From Streptomyces bauhiniae (GTDB lineage: Bacteria; Actinomycetota; Actinomycetes; Streptomycetales; Streptomycetaceae), in NCBI RefSeq assembly GCF_004784475.1, contig NZ_SRRT01000008.1:248001-312000 (forward strand): DNA of 64,000 nt, in the 5' to 3' direction. The translations under genes and the position numbers were made by a program. Positions 1 to 8,526 of this stretch are shown here, piece after piece (within the stretch, counting starts at the first letter, position 1; each line of letters starts with the position of its first letter). The notes below the pieces were generated by a model. It did not search any database, had not been told where the DNA came from, and was given only the letters and a program-made list of their open reading frames with translations.

Positions 1-58
1 GGCGCCGCCGGACGGCCGCGCCGACCCGCACGGGCTGTCGCTCCTTGTGGTCGCCCAT
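1..58 (-). CDS. XRE-family transcriptional regulator, 5' end only (partial)
   Basis: Only the first 19 codons are inside the window; the gene runs off the left edge. An ATG at 58 is preceded on the minus strand by a strong ribosome binding site (AAGGAGG about 8 bases upstream). The peptide starts MGDHKERQPVRVGAAVRRRR-like, which resembles the N-terminus of Streptomyces XRE/cupin regulators (the GAAVRRRR stretch leads into the first HTH helix). The family call rests on this short piece and on my memory of a regulator in this position beside the betaine transporter, so it is tentative. The presence of a real start codon is better supported. Confidence 0.45.
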   Translation of the reverse strand, partial: MGDHKERQPVRVGAAVRRR

Positions 59-406
59 GGCTGCGGCTCCCTCCTTCACGCGTGGCGCGGCTGCCCGGAC
101 GCCCTGTGCCGGGCGTCCCTGTCCTTAAGTTGTCTGCACCCTACGCACGTTCGGCAAACCGTTTCACGCGCCTCTCACATCCCGCGCCGCCGCCGGGCCG
201 GTACCCCACGGTTCGCGCCAGTGCCGCGGTCCGCCGGACGCCTGGTGCTGCCCCGGCTTTCCGCGGCGTTCACCTGCTTCAAGGCTCGGGCATCCCCAGG
301 TGTTCCCGCGAGGCGGGGTCCATGGCGCTCCGTGGTTGGCCGGATCTCTACGGTGGTGAAACCGGCCGCGGGGGGCGGACGCGTGCGCCGCGTCCGCCCC
401 CTCACC
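59..406. other. Intergenic region, about 350 bases
   Basis: This gap lies between the left-edge regulator and the end of the betaine transporter. It holds the transporter's terminator hairpin at 371-401 and, further left, the leader of the regulator gene. I see no convincing coding sequence on either strand and no clear operator. Confidence 0.5.
371..401 (-). terminator. Hairpin terminator after the betaine permease gene
   Basis: Perfect inverted repeat with arms GGGGCGGACGCG (372-383) and CGCGTCCGCCCC (389-400) around a 5-base loop, extended by one more pair. It sits 6 bases beyond the stop codon of the permease-binding protein gene on the minus strand. There is no T-run, as is usual in Streptomyces. 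Confidence 0.7.
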
Positions 407-2215
407 TCATCCGGCGGCTTCCTGCTTGGCCTTGCCGGCCGGTGCCCAGGCGTCGGCCAGCTTGGGGTTCTCCTTGAGCCAGGTGCGCACGGCGTCCTGC
501 TCCTTGCCCTTGCCGGCCTTCTGGATACGCGCCTCCAGGCCGGTGAGCTGCTTCTCGGTCATCGAGAAGTCCCTCAGCCACTTGGCGACCTCGGGGTTGT
601 CGTCGCTGAACCCCTTGCGGGCGAGGGTGTGCACCTTGTCGCCCTTGCCCCAGGCGCCCGCCGGGTCCTTGAGCTTCTTCAGCTTGTAGTCGCTGTAGGC
701 CCAGTGCGGGGACCACAGGGTGACGACCACGGGCTGCTTCTTGGCGTAGGCCCGCTTCAGCTCGGTCAGCATGGCCGGGGTGGAGCCGTCGACGACCTGG
801 TACGTGCCCTTGAGGCCGTACTGGTCGAGCACCTTGTCCTTGAGCAGGCCCATCATGCCCGCGCTGGGCTCGATGCCGATGATCCGGCCGTCGAACTCGG
901 CGGCGTGGTCCTTCAGGTCGGCCAGGGTGTTCACGTCCTTCACATAGGACGGGACGGTCAGCTCCAGGGAGGTGGAGCCGTACCAGTTGCCCAGGTCCTC
1001 CATCTTGTCGCCGTACTTCTTCCAGTACTCGGCGTGCGTGGTGGGCAGCCAGGAGTCGGTCTCGAAGTCCAGGCGGCCGGTGGCGAGGCCGGTGTAGAGT
1101 GGGCCGGCCGCGTACTGGGTGACGCTGACCTTGAAGCCGCGCCGCTCCAGCAGCTCCTTCCAGAGGAAAGTGGAGGCGATGCCCTCGTCCCACGGGATGT
1201 AGCCGAGCTTGATCTCCTTGCCCTGGCCGATGTCCGTACCGGACGCGGTGGACTTGGTGGCGCCGGGTCCGAAGACCCCGAGCCCGCCCGCGACCAGCGC
1301 GAGCACGACCACCGCGACGACGGCGACGGCCGGGCGCGGCCGGTACGACCAGGCGGTGGGCCGGGCCTTGGCGGCGGCGCGGCGGCCGAGCGGGGAGAGC
1401 TGGGTGCCGAGCGCGCCGGTGACCCGGTCGAGGTAGATGGCGAGGACGACGATGCCGACGCCCGCCTCGAAGCCGTAGCCGATGTCGAGCTGGCCGATGG
1501 CCTCGTTGACGGCGCCGCCGAGGCCGCCGGTGCCGACCATGCCCGCGATGACGACCATGGACAGGCCGAGCATGATGACCTGGTTGACGCCCGCCATGAT
1601 GGTGGGCAGGGCGAGCGGGAGCTGCACCCGCCACAGGGTGTCGCGCGGGGTGGTGCCGAACGCCTCGGCGGCCTCGACCAGTTCGGCGTCGACCTGGCGG
1701 ATGCCCAGCTCGGTCATGCGGACACCGGGGGCGAGCGCGAAGATCAGCGTGGCGACCACACCGGCCGCGGTGCCGAGCCCGAAGAAGAGCATGGCCGGGA
1801 TCAGCAGCACCATCGACGGCATGGTCTGGAGCAGGTCCAGCGCCGGGCGCAGGGTGGCGCTCACCGCGCGGGAACGGGCGGCCCAGATGCCCAGCGGGAT
1901 CGAGATGACCAGCGCGATGATGGTGGCGACCAACACCAGTGAGAGCGTGGACATGGCCCGTTCCCACAGGTCCAGGGAGTCCACCAGGGCGAATCCGGCG
2001 AAGGCGAGGACACCGGCGAGCAGTCCGCGCAGCCACCAGGCGAGGACGGCGAGGATGCCGGCGAGCAGCAGGGGCTGCGGGGCGGTGAGGACGGCGTCGA
2101 TGCCGTCGTACATGCCCTCCAGGACGGCGCGGATGGCGTCGAAGAGCCAGGAGAGATGGCCGACCAGCCAGTCGACCCCGGAGTCGACCCAATCGCCGAG
2201 CGGAAGCCTAGGCAC
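407..2215 (-). CDS. Glycine betaine/proline ABC transporter, permease fused to substrate-binding domain
   Basis: 602 aa. The N-terminal half (about residues 45-300) is a ProW/OpuAB-type permease with several membrane segments and the EAA loop (EAAEAFGTTPRDTLWR). The C-terminal half (about residues 325-600) is an OpuAC/ProX-type betaine-binding domain facing outside, recognisable from GYIPWDEGIA and DSWLPTTHAEYW. Permease-binding protein fusions are known in the OpuA family. The start codon overlaps the 3' end of the ATPase gene by 8 bases, indicating translational coupling. The likely role is uptake of compatible solutes such as glycine betaine under osmotic stress. The exact substrate cannot be told from sequence (betaine, choline, proline betaine). 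Confidence 0.9.
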   Translation of the reverse strand: MPRLPLGDWVDSGVDWLVGHLSWLFDAIRAVLEGMYDGIDAVLTAPQPLLLAGILAVLAWWLRGLLAGVLAFAGFALVDSLDLWERAMSTLSLVLVATIIALVISIPLGIWAARSRAVSATLRPALDLLQTMPSMVLLIPAMLFFGLGTAAGVVATLIFALAPGVRMTELGIRQVDAELVEAAEAFGTTPRDTLWRVQLPLALPTIMAGVNQVIMLGLSMVVIAGMVGTGGLGGAVNEAIGQLDIGYGFEAGVGIVVLAIYLDRVTGALGTQLSPLGRRAAAKARPTAWSYRPRPAVAVVAVVVLALVAGGLGVFGPGATKSTASGTDIGQGKEIKLGYIPWDEGIASTFLWKELLERRGFKVSVTQYAAGPLYTGLATGRLDFETDSWLPTTHAEYWKKYGDKMEDLGNWYGSTSLELTVPSYVKDVNTLADLKDHAAEFDGRIIGIEPSAGMMGLLKDKVLDQYGLKGTYQVVDGSTPAMLTELKRAYAKKQPVVVTLWSPHWAYSDYKLKKLKDPAGAWGKGDKVHTLARKGFSDDNPEVAKWLRDFSMTEKQLTGLEARIQKAGKGKEQDAVRTWLKENPKLADAWAPAGKAKQEAAG

Positions 2216-3290
2216 GGGCGGTCACCTTCCTCTCGTTACCGCCGTGGTCGCAGACGATCGGGTCTCCCTGCTCGTCGCCGAGGAAGCCGACCAGGCGGCT
2301 CTCGGGGACGACGCCGACCACGGTGCGGTCGGCGTCGAGGACGGCGACCGGGTGGCTCAGGCGGGCGCTGAGCGCGCACAGTTCGGTGAAGGGGGTGCCG
2401 GGCGCGGCGGTCTCGCAGGCGCAGTCGGCCTCGTCGCCGCGCACGTCGGTGTCCATGACGGCGGACGCGGTGAGCACGCGGGAGCGGTCGACGTCCTGGA
2501 TGAAGGAGGCGACGTAGTCGTCCGCGGGGCGCAGCAGGATGTCCTCGGCGGTGCCGGTCTGCACGATGCGGCCGTCGCGCATGACGGCGATGCGGTCGCC
2601 CAGGCGCATGGCCTCGTTGAGGTCGTGGGTGATGAAGACGATGGTCTTGTGCAGCGTCTTCTGCAGTTCGAGGAGCTGGTCCTGCATGTCGCGGCGGATC
2701 AGCGGGTCCAGCGCGCTGAAGGACTCGTCCATCAGCAGCAGGTCGGCGTCGGTGGCGAGCGCGCGGGCGAGGCCGACGCGCTGCTGCATGCCGCCGGAGA
2801 GTTCGTCCGGCCAGGAGTCCTCCCAGCCGGCCAGCCCGCACAGGGCGAGCGCCTCGTCGGCGCGGCGTTCGCGCTCGGCGCGGGGCACGCCCTGCACGGC
2901 CAGGCCGTACGCGGCGTTGTCACGGACGCTGCGGTGCGGGAAGAGCGCGAAGTGCTGGAACACCATGCTGATCTTGTGGGCCCGGACCTCGCGCAGCTCG
3001 CGGTCGCCGAGCGCGGTGAGATCCTGCCCGTCGAAGCGGACCCGGCCCGCGGTGGGGGTGAGCAGGCCGTTGAGCGTGCGCAGCAGGGTGGACTTGCCCG
3101 AGCCGGACAGGCCCATGACAACGAAGATCTCCCCCGGCGCGACGGCGAAGGAGGCGTCGATGACGGCGGCGGTGCTGCCCTCCGCGCGCAGCTCGTCGCG
3201 GTCGGCGCCCTGTTCGAGCCGTGCCACGGCCTGGTCCGGTCGTCCGCCGAACATCTTGTAGAGATGTTCCGCTTCGATTCTCGCGGTCAT
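2208..3290 (-). CDS. Glycine betaine/proline ABC transporter ATP-binding protein
   Basis: 360 aa, ProV/OpuAA type. Walker A GLSGSGKST is at residues 60-68, the signature LSGGMQQR at 164-171, and Walker B LLLMDE at 184-189. A C-terminal pair of CBS-like modules (about residues 260-360) is typical of this family and senses ionic strength in characterised homologues. I chose the ATG at 3290 because GAGGGA lies just upstream and the protein then begins TARIEAEHLYKMFG, the usual start of the family; the reading frame stays open further upstream without family similarity. It is the first gene of a two-gene operon with the fused permease-binding protein. The motifs leave little doubt about the family. 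Confidence 0.92.
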   Translation of the reverse strand: MTARIEAEHLYKMFGGRPDQAVARLEQGADRDELRAEGSTAAVIDASFAVAPGEIFVVMGLSGSGKSTLLRTLNGLLTPTAGRVRFDGQDLTALGDRELREVRAHKISMVFQHFALFPHRSVRDNAAYGLAVQGVPRAERERRADEALALCGLAGWEDSWPDELSGGMQQRVGLARALATDADLLLMDESFSALDPLIRRDMQDQLLELQKTLHKTIVFITHDLNEAMRLGDRIAVMRDGRIVQTGTAEDILLRPADDYVASFIQDVDRSRVLTASAVMDTDVRGDEADCACETAAPGTPFTELCALSARLSHPVAVLDADRTVVGVVPESRLVGFLGDEQGDPIVCDHGGNERKVTARA

Positions 3291-3340
3291 GCATGTCCCT
3301 CGGCTAGGCGGCAAGAAGCTGGAGACGAGGGATAGTTGTC

Positions 3341-3351
3341 GCTTGATAAGC
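3341..3351. promoter_or_regulatory. Possible operator in the betaine operon leader
   Basis: Short inverted repeat GCTTGATAAGC about 50 bases upstream of the ATPase start, in an unusually AT-rich patch between the betaine operon and the divergent exonuclease gene. It could be part of a promoter or the site of a local regulator. This is weak evidence by itself. Confidence 0.25.
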
Positions 3352-3477
3352 AATTGCCTCGTTCCGGCGCGCGGCGCCTGCCCGGTCGCATTTGAGCCAA
3401 ACACCGAAGTGGCCCAGGTCACATGCGTGGGCCCGGTGTGCGGCCCCGCTGTCGGTGCGGTGCGGCATGATGCGAGC

Positions 3478-4398
3478 GTGACCGGACGACTGATGCTTCT
3501 CGACACCGCCTCGCTGTACTTCCGCGCCTACTTCGGCGTCCCGGACTCGGTCAGGGCGCCGGACGGCACCCCGGTGAACGCGGTGCGCGGACTGCTGGAC
3601 TTCATCGACCGCCTGGTCAAGGACCACCGCCCGGAGAAGCTGGTGGCCTGTATGGACGCCGACTGGCGCCCCCAGTGGCGGGTCGACCTGATCCCCTCCT
3701 ACAAGGCGCACCGGGTGGCCGAGGAGCACGAGGGCGCCCCGGACGCCGAGGAGGTGCCGGACACCCTCTCCCCGCAGGTCCCGGTGATCGAGGAGGTGCT
3801 GGACGCGCTCGGCATCGCCCGCGTGGGCGTGGCCGGATACGAGGCGGACGACGTGATCGGCACGTTCACCGCCCGCGCGGCCGGCCCGGTCGACATCGTC
3901 ACCGGCGACCGCGACCTGTACCAACTGGTCGACGACGCCCGTGACATCCGTGTCCTGTATCCGCTCAAGGGCGTCGGCACCCTCCAGCTCACCGACGAGG
4001 CGTGGCTGCGCGAGAAGTACGGCGTGGACGGCCGGGGTTACGCCGATCTGGCGCTGCTGCGCGGCGACCCGAGCGACGGCCTGCCGGGCGTGCCCGGTGT
4101 CGGGGAGAAGACGGCGGCCAAACTGCTCGCCGAGTTCGGGGACCTGGCCGGGATCATCGCCGCCGTGGACGACCCGAAGGCGAAGCTCACCCCGACCCAG
4201 CGCAAGCGCCTGACCGAGGCCGCCCCCTATCTCGCGGTCGCCCCGAAGGTCGTCCGGGTCGCCGGCGACGTCCCCCTGCCGGACGTGGACACGACCCTGC
4301 CGCACACCCCGCGCGACCCCGCCGCCCTGGACGCGCTCGCGGCCCGCTGGGGTCTGGGCAGCTCCCTCCAACGGCTGCTGACCACCCTGGAGGCGTGA
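3478..4398 (+). CDS. 5'-3' exonuclease (PolA N-terminal/flap nuclease family)
   Basis: 306 aa. The N-terminal PIN-like nuclease domain has the acidic metal ligands expected of the family (LMLLDTASLYFRAYF, ACMDADW, GYEADDVIGT, VTGDRDLYQL). It is followed by a helix-three-turn-helix DNA-binding segment, GVPGVGEKTAAKLL, near residue 200. This is the stand-alone form of the nuclease domain of DNA polymerase I, expected to act on 5' flaps or RNA primers. The GTG at 3478 gives the family's usual N-terminus; an ATG five codons later (3493) is the alternative, and neither has a strong ribosome binding site. It is divergent from the betaine operon and appears to be a single-gene unit. Confidence 0.9.
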   Translation: MTGRLMLLDTASLYFRAYFGVPDSVRAPDGTPVNAVRGLLDFIDRLVKDHRPEKLVACMDADWRPQWRVDLIPSYKAHRVAEEHEGAPDAEEVPDTLSPQVPVIEEVLDALGIARVGVAGYEADDVIGTFTARAAGPVDIVTGDRDLYQLVDDARDIRVLYPLKGVGTLQLTDEAWLREKYGVDGRGYADLALLRGDPSDGLPGVPGVGEKTAAKLLAEFGDLAGIIAAVDDPKAKLTPTQRKRLTEAAPYLAVAPKVVRVAGDVPLPDVDTTLPHTPRDPAALDALAARWGLGSSLQRLLTTLEA

Positions 4399-4476
4399 CT
4401 ACGACCCCCTCCGCGAGGGAAAATTTCGGACGAAGGGACCCCCGGCACCGCAGGGACACCGGCGCGAGGTGCTAGC

Positions 4477-4495
4477 TTAGGTAAACCTAACCAAG
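4477..4495 (+). promoter_or_regulatory. Iron box (DmdR/IdeR-type operator)
   Basis: TTAGGTAAACCTAACCAAG fits the 19-bp actinobacterial iron-box consensus TTAGGTTAGGCTAACCTAA at 14 of 19 positions, with a core inverted repeat TTAGGT/ACCTAA. It ends about 16 bases before the start of the siderophore-interacting protein gene, so iron-bound DmdR should repress that gene. Confidence 0.75.
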
Positions 4496-4511
4496 GCAGC
4501 AGGAGGCCGTC

Positions 4512-5354
4512 ATGGCAGAGCGTCCGGGGCGAAAGCCGCGCAAGCTCCATTCCGCCCAGGTGGTACGCACCGAGCGGCTGACCCCGCACGTCCAGCGGAT
4601 CGTGCTCGGCGGCGCCGGACTGGCCGACTTCTCGGCCGACACCTGGACCGACCACTATGTGAAGCTGCTCTTCGCCCCGGTGGACGGCATGACCTACCCG
4701 GAGCCGTTCGACCTGGAGCGCATCCAGGCCGAACTCCCCCGCGAGCAGTGGCCGGTGACCCGTACGTACACCGTGCGCGCCTGGGACGCCGAGCACCGGG
4801 AGATGACCCTCGACTTCGTCATCCACGGCGACGAGGGCCTCGCCGGGCCTTGGGCCAAGCGCGTCCGACCGGGCGAGACCCTGCGCTTCTTCGGCCCCGG
4901 CGGCGCCTACACCCCCGATGTGACGGCCGACTGGCACCTCCTCGTCGGCGACGAGAGCGCGCTGCCCGCCATCGCCCGCGCCCTGGAGACCCTCCCGCCG
5001 GGCACGCCCGCGCACGCCTTCGTGGAGGTGGCCGGCCCCGAGGAGGAGCAGAAGATCGACTCCGATGTGGAGGTCGTCTGGCTGCACCGCGGGGACCGCC
5101 CGGTCGGCGAGGCCCTGCTGGAGGCCGTACGGGCGCTTCAGTTCCCCGAGGGCCGCCCGCACGCGTTCGTGCACGGCGAGGCGTCCTTCGTGAAGGAGCT
5201 GCGCCGGATGCTGCGGGTCGAGGCCCAGCTCCCCCGCGAGGACCTCTCCATCTCCGGCTACTGGCGCCTGGGCCACAACGAGGACGGCTGGCAGGCCAGC
5301 AAGCCGGAGTGGAACGCGCGCATCGAGGCCGAGCAGGAGAACGCGGCCGCGTGA
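4512..5354 (+). CDS. Siderophore-interacting protein (FAD/NAD(P)H-dependent ferric-siderophore reductase)
   Basis: 280 aa, SIP/ViuB family. An N-terminal FAD-binding barrel contains the flavin-contact motif TRTYTVRAWD (about residues 83-92) and FVIHGDEGLAGPWA. The C-terminal NAD(P)H-binding half contains GDESALPAIARALE and ends in the family motif SISGYWRLGHNEDGW. Members reduce ferric siderophores in the cytoplasm to release iron. The start at 4512 follows CAGGAGG, and an iron box lies directly upstream, so repression in iron-rich cells is expected. The gene stands alone and converges on the acetyltransferase gene with a 9-base gap. The family call is firm; the siderophore used is unknown. 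Confidence 0.92.
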   Translation: MAERPGRKPRKLHSAQVVRTERLTPHVQRIVLGGAGLADFSADTWTDHYVKLLFAPVDGMTYPEPFDLERIQAELPREQWPVTRTYTVRAWDAEHREMTLDFVIHGDEGLAGPWAKRVRPGETLRFFGPGGAYTPDVTADWHLLVGDESALPAIARALETLPPGTPAHAFVEVAGPEEEQKIDSDVEVVWLHRGDRPVGEALLEAVRALQFPEGRPHAFVHGEASFVKELRRMLRVEAQLPREDLSISGYWRLGHNEDGWQASKPEWNARIEAEQENAAA

Positions 5355-5363
5355 ACCGGCGGG

Positions 5364-5945
5364 TCAGTCGCCGCTGAGGCGGGCGTGCAGGTGCATGTCG
5401 TGCCAGCCGTCGGGGTGCAGCAGCGCCCGGCGCCGGGTGCCCTCCACGGCGAAGCCGGCCTTGGTGGCGACCCGGCAGGACGCCGCGTTGGCGGTGGCGT
5501 GCATCAGCTCCAGCCGGTTGAAGCCGATCTCGTCGAACGACCAGCGCACCAGCGCGTCCGTGGCGTGCCGGGCGACGCCCTGTCCGCGCGCCGACGCCAC
5601 CGTCCAGTACGCCACCTCGGCCACACCGTCCCGCAGCCGGATCTCCCGCAGCGCGGCCCGGCCGCGCAGCTCACCGGTGTCCGCCCGGACCACGGCCCAC
5701 TGGGCGTCGCACTCGCGCGCCCACTGTCCGTGCCAGTCCTCGATCCAGCCGGCGGCCTCCTCGGGGGAGTCGCAGGACTTGGCGTGCCACTGGTTCAGCG
5801 TCGGGTCCTGGAAGGCGGCGTGGACGGCGGGCGCGTCCTCGGCCCGCCAGGGGCGCAGGCGCAGCCCGGCACCGGCCGGGATCTCCGGCTGCGGCCGGCG
5901 GGAGAGGGTTCCTTCGGGCAGCACCGGGCTGGTCAGATACGGCAT
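5364..5945 (-). CDS. GNAT family N-acetyltransferase
   Basis: 193 aa. The GNAT fold is recognised from LRPWRAEDAPAVHAAF near the N-terminus, the acetyl-CoA-binding segment VASARGQGVARHATDALV (about residues 117-134), and LMHATANAASCRVATKAGF followed by EGTRRRALLHPDGWHDMHL, as in RimJ/RimL-type and ribosomal-protein-like acetyltransferases. The ATG at 5945 is chosen because AGGA lies 7 bases before it; an upstream in-frame start at 5981 would add 12 residues. The substrate is unknown: it could be a protein N-terminus, an amine or an antibiotic. Confidence 0.85.
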   Translation of the reverse strand: MPYLTSPVLPEGTLSRRPQPEIPAGAGLRLRPWRAEDAPAVHAAFQDPTLNQWHAKSCDSPEEAAGWIEDWHGQWARECDAQWAVVRADTGELRGRAALREIRLRDGVAEVAYWTVASARGQGVARHATDALVRWSFDEIGFNRLELMHATANAASCRVATKAGFAVEGTRRRALLHPDGWHDMHLHARLSGD

Positions 5946-6016
5946 GCCCGGCATCCTGCCAAGCGCCGGGCGGCGGGCCAACCGGATTGGGCCACCCCCG
6001 TAACCTGGGACACCTG

Positions 6017-6970
6017 ATGAGACGCCGTACGCAGCCCCCGCCCGCCCCGCTCCCCCAGCGCCGGGGCGTCGACCCCGTACGGGTGCGGCTGCCCCTGGAG
6101 GGGGCGTGGGGCACGGTGCGCGAGCATCTGGTGGCGCGGCTGACGGGCGCCGGTCCGGGCGCGGTGGAGGCGATGTTCCACGCCGGGGCGGTGGTGGGCG
6201 CCGACGGGCTGCCGGTGGCGCCGGACGCGCCGTACCGGCCGGGGATGTTCGTGTGGTTCCACCGCGAGCTGCCGCCGGAGGTGCCGGTGCCGTTCCCGGT
6301 GGAGGTGGTGTACCGGGACGAGCACATCGTCATCGCCGACAAACCGCACTTCCTGGCCACCACCCCGCGCGGCTCCCATGTCTCCGAGACCCTGCTCGCC
6401 CGTCTCCGCCACGACCTCGGCCTGCCCGAACTGGGCGCCGCGCACCGGCTGGACCGGCTGACCGCCGGACTGGTGCTGTTCACCGTGCGGCCCGGCGAAC
6501 GCGGCGCCTACCAAGGGCTGTTCCGCGACCGCCGGGTGCACAAGGAGTACGAGGCCATCGCCCGGCACGACCCGGCACTGGAGCTGCCCCGGACCGTGCG
6601 CAGCCGGATTCTGAAGGAGCGCGGGGTGCTGGCCGCGCGGGAGGTGGCGGGCGAGCCCAACGCGGTGACGCGGGTGGAAATCACCGAGCGCCGCCAGCGG
6701 GACGGTCTGGCCCGGTACCGTCTGCTGCCCGCCACCGGCCAGACCCACCAGCTCCGGGTGCACCTGAACTCGCTCGGCGTCCCCATCCTCGGCGACCCCC
6801 TCTACCCGGAGGTGGCCCCGGCCCCCGCGCCCGGCGACTTCCGCCGACCCCTCCAACTGCTGGCCCGCAGGCTGGAGTTCACCGACCCGCTGACCGGCGC
6901 CCGGCACAGCTTCGTCAGCGGGCGCACCCTCCAGGCGTGGACCTCGCCCGAGGAGTGGGCGGGCGCCTGA
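6017..6970 (+). CDS. RluA-family RNA pseudouridine synthase
   Basis: 317 aa. The catalytic-aspartate motif reads HRLDRLTAGLVLF (about residues 145-157), the RluA/RluC form. Further family marks are HIVIADKPHFLATTP, HKEYEAIARHDP and ATGQTHQLRVHLNSLGVPILGDPLY. The enzyme converts uridine to pseudouridine in rRNA or tRNA; which site is not visible. An N-terminal extension of about 80 residues precedes the catalytic domain. The ATG at 6017 lacks a good ribosome binding site. The gene ends 9 bases from the convergent end of the P450 gene. Confidence 0.9.
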   Translation: MRRRTQPPPAPLPQRRGVDPVRVRLPLEGAWGTVREHLVARLTGAGPGAVEAMFHAGAVVGADGLPVAPDAPYRPGMFVWFHRELPPEVPVPFPVEVVYRDEHIVIADKPHFLATTPRGSHVSETLLARLRHDLGLPELGAAHRLDRLTAGLVLFTVRPGERGAYQGLFRDRRVHKEYEAIARHDPALELPRTVRSRILKERGVLAAREVAGEPNAVTRVEITERRQRDGLARYRLLPATGQTHQLRVHLNSLGVPILGDPLYPEVAPAPAPGDFRRPLQLLARRLEFTDPLTGARHSFVSGRTLQAWTSPEEWAGA

Positions 6971-6979
6971 CCGCCGGGC

Positions 6980-8482
6980 CTACTCCCCCAGCAGCCACCG
7001 CCACATCCGCTGCCAGCGGCTCGGGGGCGGCGCGCTCTCCGACGACGCGGGCACGGACCCGGCCGGCTCGGCGGGCGGAGCGATCGGGGCCGACTCCACC
7101 GGTTCCTCCGCCTTGTCCTCCGCCCACGCGCGCGGCTGCGGCACCGGTGCCTCCGCCCGGTGCGGGTGGAGGGAGGACATGCTGGGCGCCCGGTTGACGT
7201 CCTGCTTCGCCTTGGGCTCGAACAGCACCGGCAGCGACACCAGATGCCGGGACGCGATGGAGGACCGCCAGCGCAGATCCTCCTCGGCGCACTCCAGCCG
7301 GATGTCCGGCAGCCGGGTCAGCAGGGCGTCCACGCCGATGTCGGCGATGGCCCGCCCGATGTCCTGGCCGGGGCATTCGTGCGGGCCGCCGCCGAAGGCG
7401 AGATGGGACCGGTTGCCCTTCATGTGCGCGGTCGGGTCGGGCCGTACCCGCGGGTCGACGTTGCCCGGCGCGGGCGCGAACAGCAGCCCGTCGCCGCGCC
7501 GGATGCGCTGCCCGCCCAGCTCGGTGTCCTGCTTGGCGTAGTAGCCGAGGACCGTACTGAACGGCGGCTCGTCCCACAGCGACTGCTCGATCGCCTCCGG
7601 CACCGTCATCTGCCCGCCGTTGAGCCGGGCGCGGAACCCCGGCTCGGTCAGCACCATGCGCAGCGCGTTGGCCAGCAGGTTGGCGGTGGTCTCGTACGCG
7701 GCGAAGAGCAGCAGCCGCAGATGCTCGCGGACCTCGTCGTCGCCGAGCCCCGCCGGGTGGGTGATGAGGTGGCTGGTGACGTCGTCCTCGGGGCGGGCCC
7801 GGCGCCGGGTGGTGAGCCCGCTGAGCGCGTCCATGACGTAGGTGTGGCTCTGGATAGCGGTGTCGGTGCCCTTGAGCGCGTCGCGGGCGGCCTGCACCAT
7901 CCGGTCGTCGAACTCCTCGGGCATGCCGAGGATCTCGCACATCACGGCCATCGGGAGATGCTCGGCGAACTGGGAGACCAGGTCGGCCCGGCCGCGTCCG
8001 CAGAAGCGGTTGACGAGTTCCTGGGTGGAGCTGTTGATGGAGCGGCGCAGGCCCCGGTGATCGATGGTGCCCATGGCCGCGGTGACGGCCGCGCGGAGCC
8101 TCTGGTGCTCGTCGCCCTCGGCGTGCGCGCAGATCGGCTGCCGGGCGATGTGCGGCATCAGCGGGTGGTCGGGCTTGACCATGCCCTCCAGCAGCGGGGT
8201 CCAGCCCCGGCTGTCGCGGGTGTACTGCGAGGGGCTGCGCACCATGTGCAGGTTCTCGGCGTGCCCGAGCACCACCCACATCGGCACGTCGTCGTGGAGG
8301 AGGACGGGGGCGACCGGGCCGTGCTTCTCGCGCAGCCGCTCGTAGAGGTCGTCCAGGTCAAGCGCGTCCGGGCCGTACAGCCGGTGCAGGCCACCGGGGC
8401 CGGTGCCGTGCGCGGGGCAGCCCGGCGGCGGGCCGGGCGCGGTGTCGGGGGTGCCTGTCGGGTTCTGGGGTTCAGGCGTCAC
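6980..8482 (-). CDS. cvnE: Conservon cytochrome P450 (CYP157-like), lacks the ExxR motif
   Basis: 500 aa. The heme-binding loop FGGGPHECPGQDIG is present, with the thiolate Cys near residue 369. The I-helix stretch LLLFAAYETTANLL is near residue 250. At the K-helix, where P450s have ExxR, the sequence reads EQSLW (about residues 298-302), so the arginine is missing. CYP157 proteins of Streptomyces conservons are known for this loss. The start is taken at GTG 8482 (protein VTPEPQNPTG), in a proline-rich non-helical N-terminus; its ribosome binding site is poor. A C-terminal tail of about 60 residues is rich in Pro, Glu and Ala. It is the last gene of the conservon, about 45 bases after cvnD. 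Catalytic competence is uncertain. Confidence 0.88.
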   Translation of the reverse strand: MTPEPQNPTGTPDTAPGPPPGCPAHGTGPGGLHRLYGPDALDLDDLYERLREKHGPVAPVLLHDDVPMWVVLGHAENLHMVRSPSQYTRDSRGWTPLLEGMVKPDHPLMPHIARQPICAHAEGDEHQRLRAAVTAAMGTIDHRGLRRSINSSTQELVNRFCGRGRADLVSQFAEHLPMAVMCEILGMPEEFDDRMVQAARDALKGTDTAIQSHTYVMDALSGLTTRRRARPEDDVTSHLITHPAGLGDDEVREHLRLLLFAAYETTANLLANALRMVLTEPGFRARLNGGQMTVPEAIEQSLWDEPPFSTVLGYYAKQDTELGGQRIRRGDGLLFAPAPGNVDPRVRPDPTAHMKGNRSHLAFGGGPHECPGQDIGRAIADIGVDALLTRLPDIRLECAEEDLRWRSSIASRHLVSLPVLFEPKAKQDVNRAPSMSSLHPHRAEAPVPQPRAWAEDKAEEPVESAPIAPPAEPAGSVPASSESAPPPSRWQRMWRWLLGE

Positions 8483-8526
8483 AGTGATCGCTTTCGGGAA
8501 ACGGCTGGTGGGGTTCGCGCGCCCGC

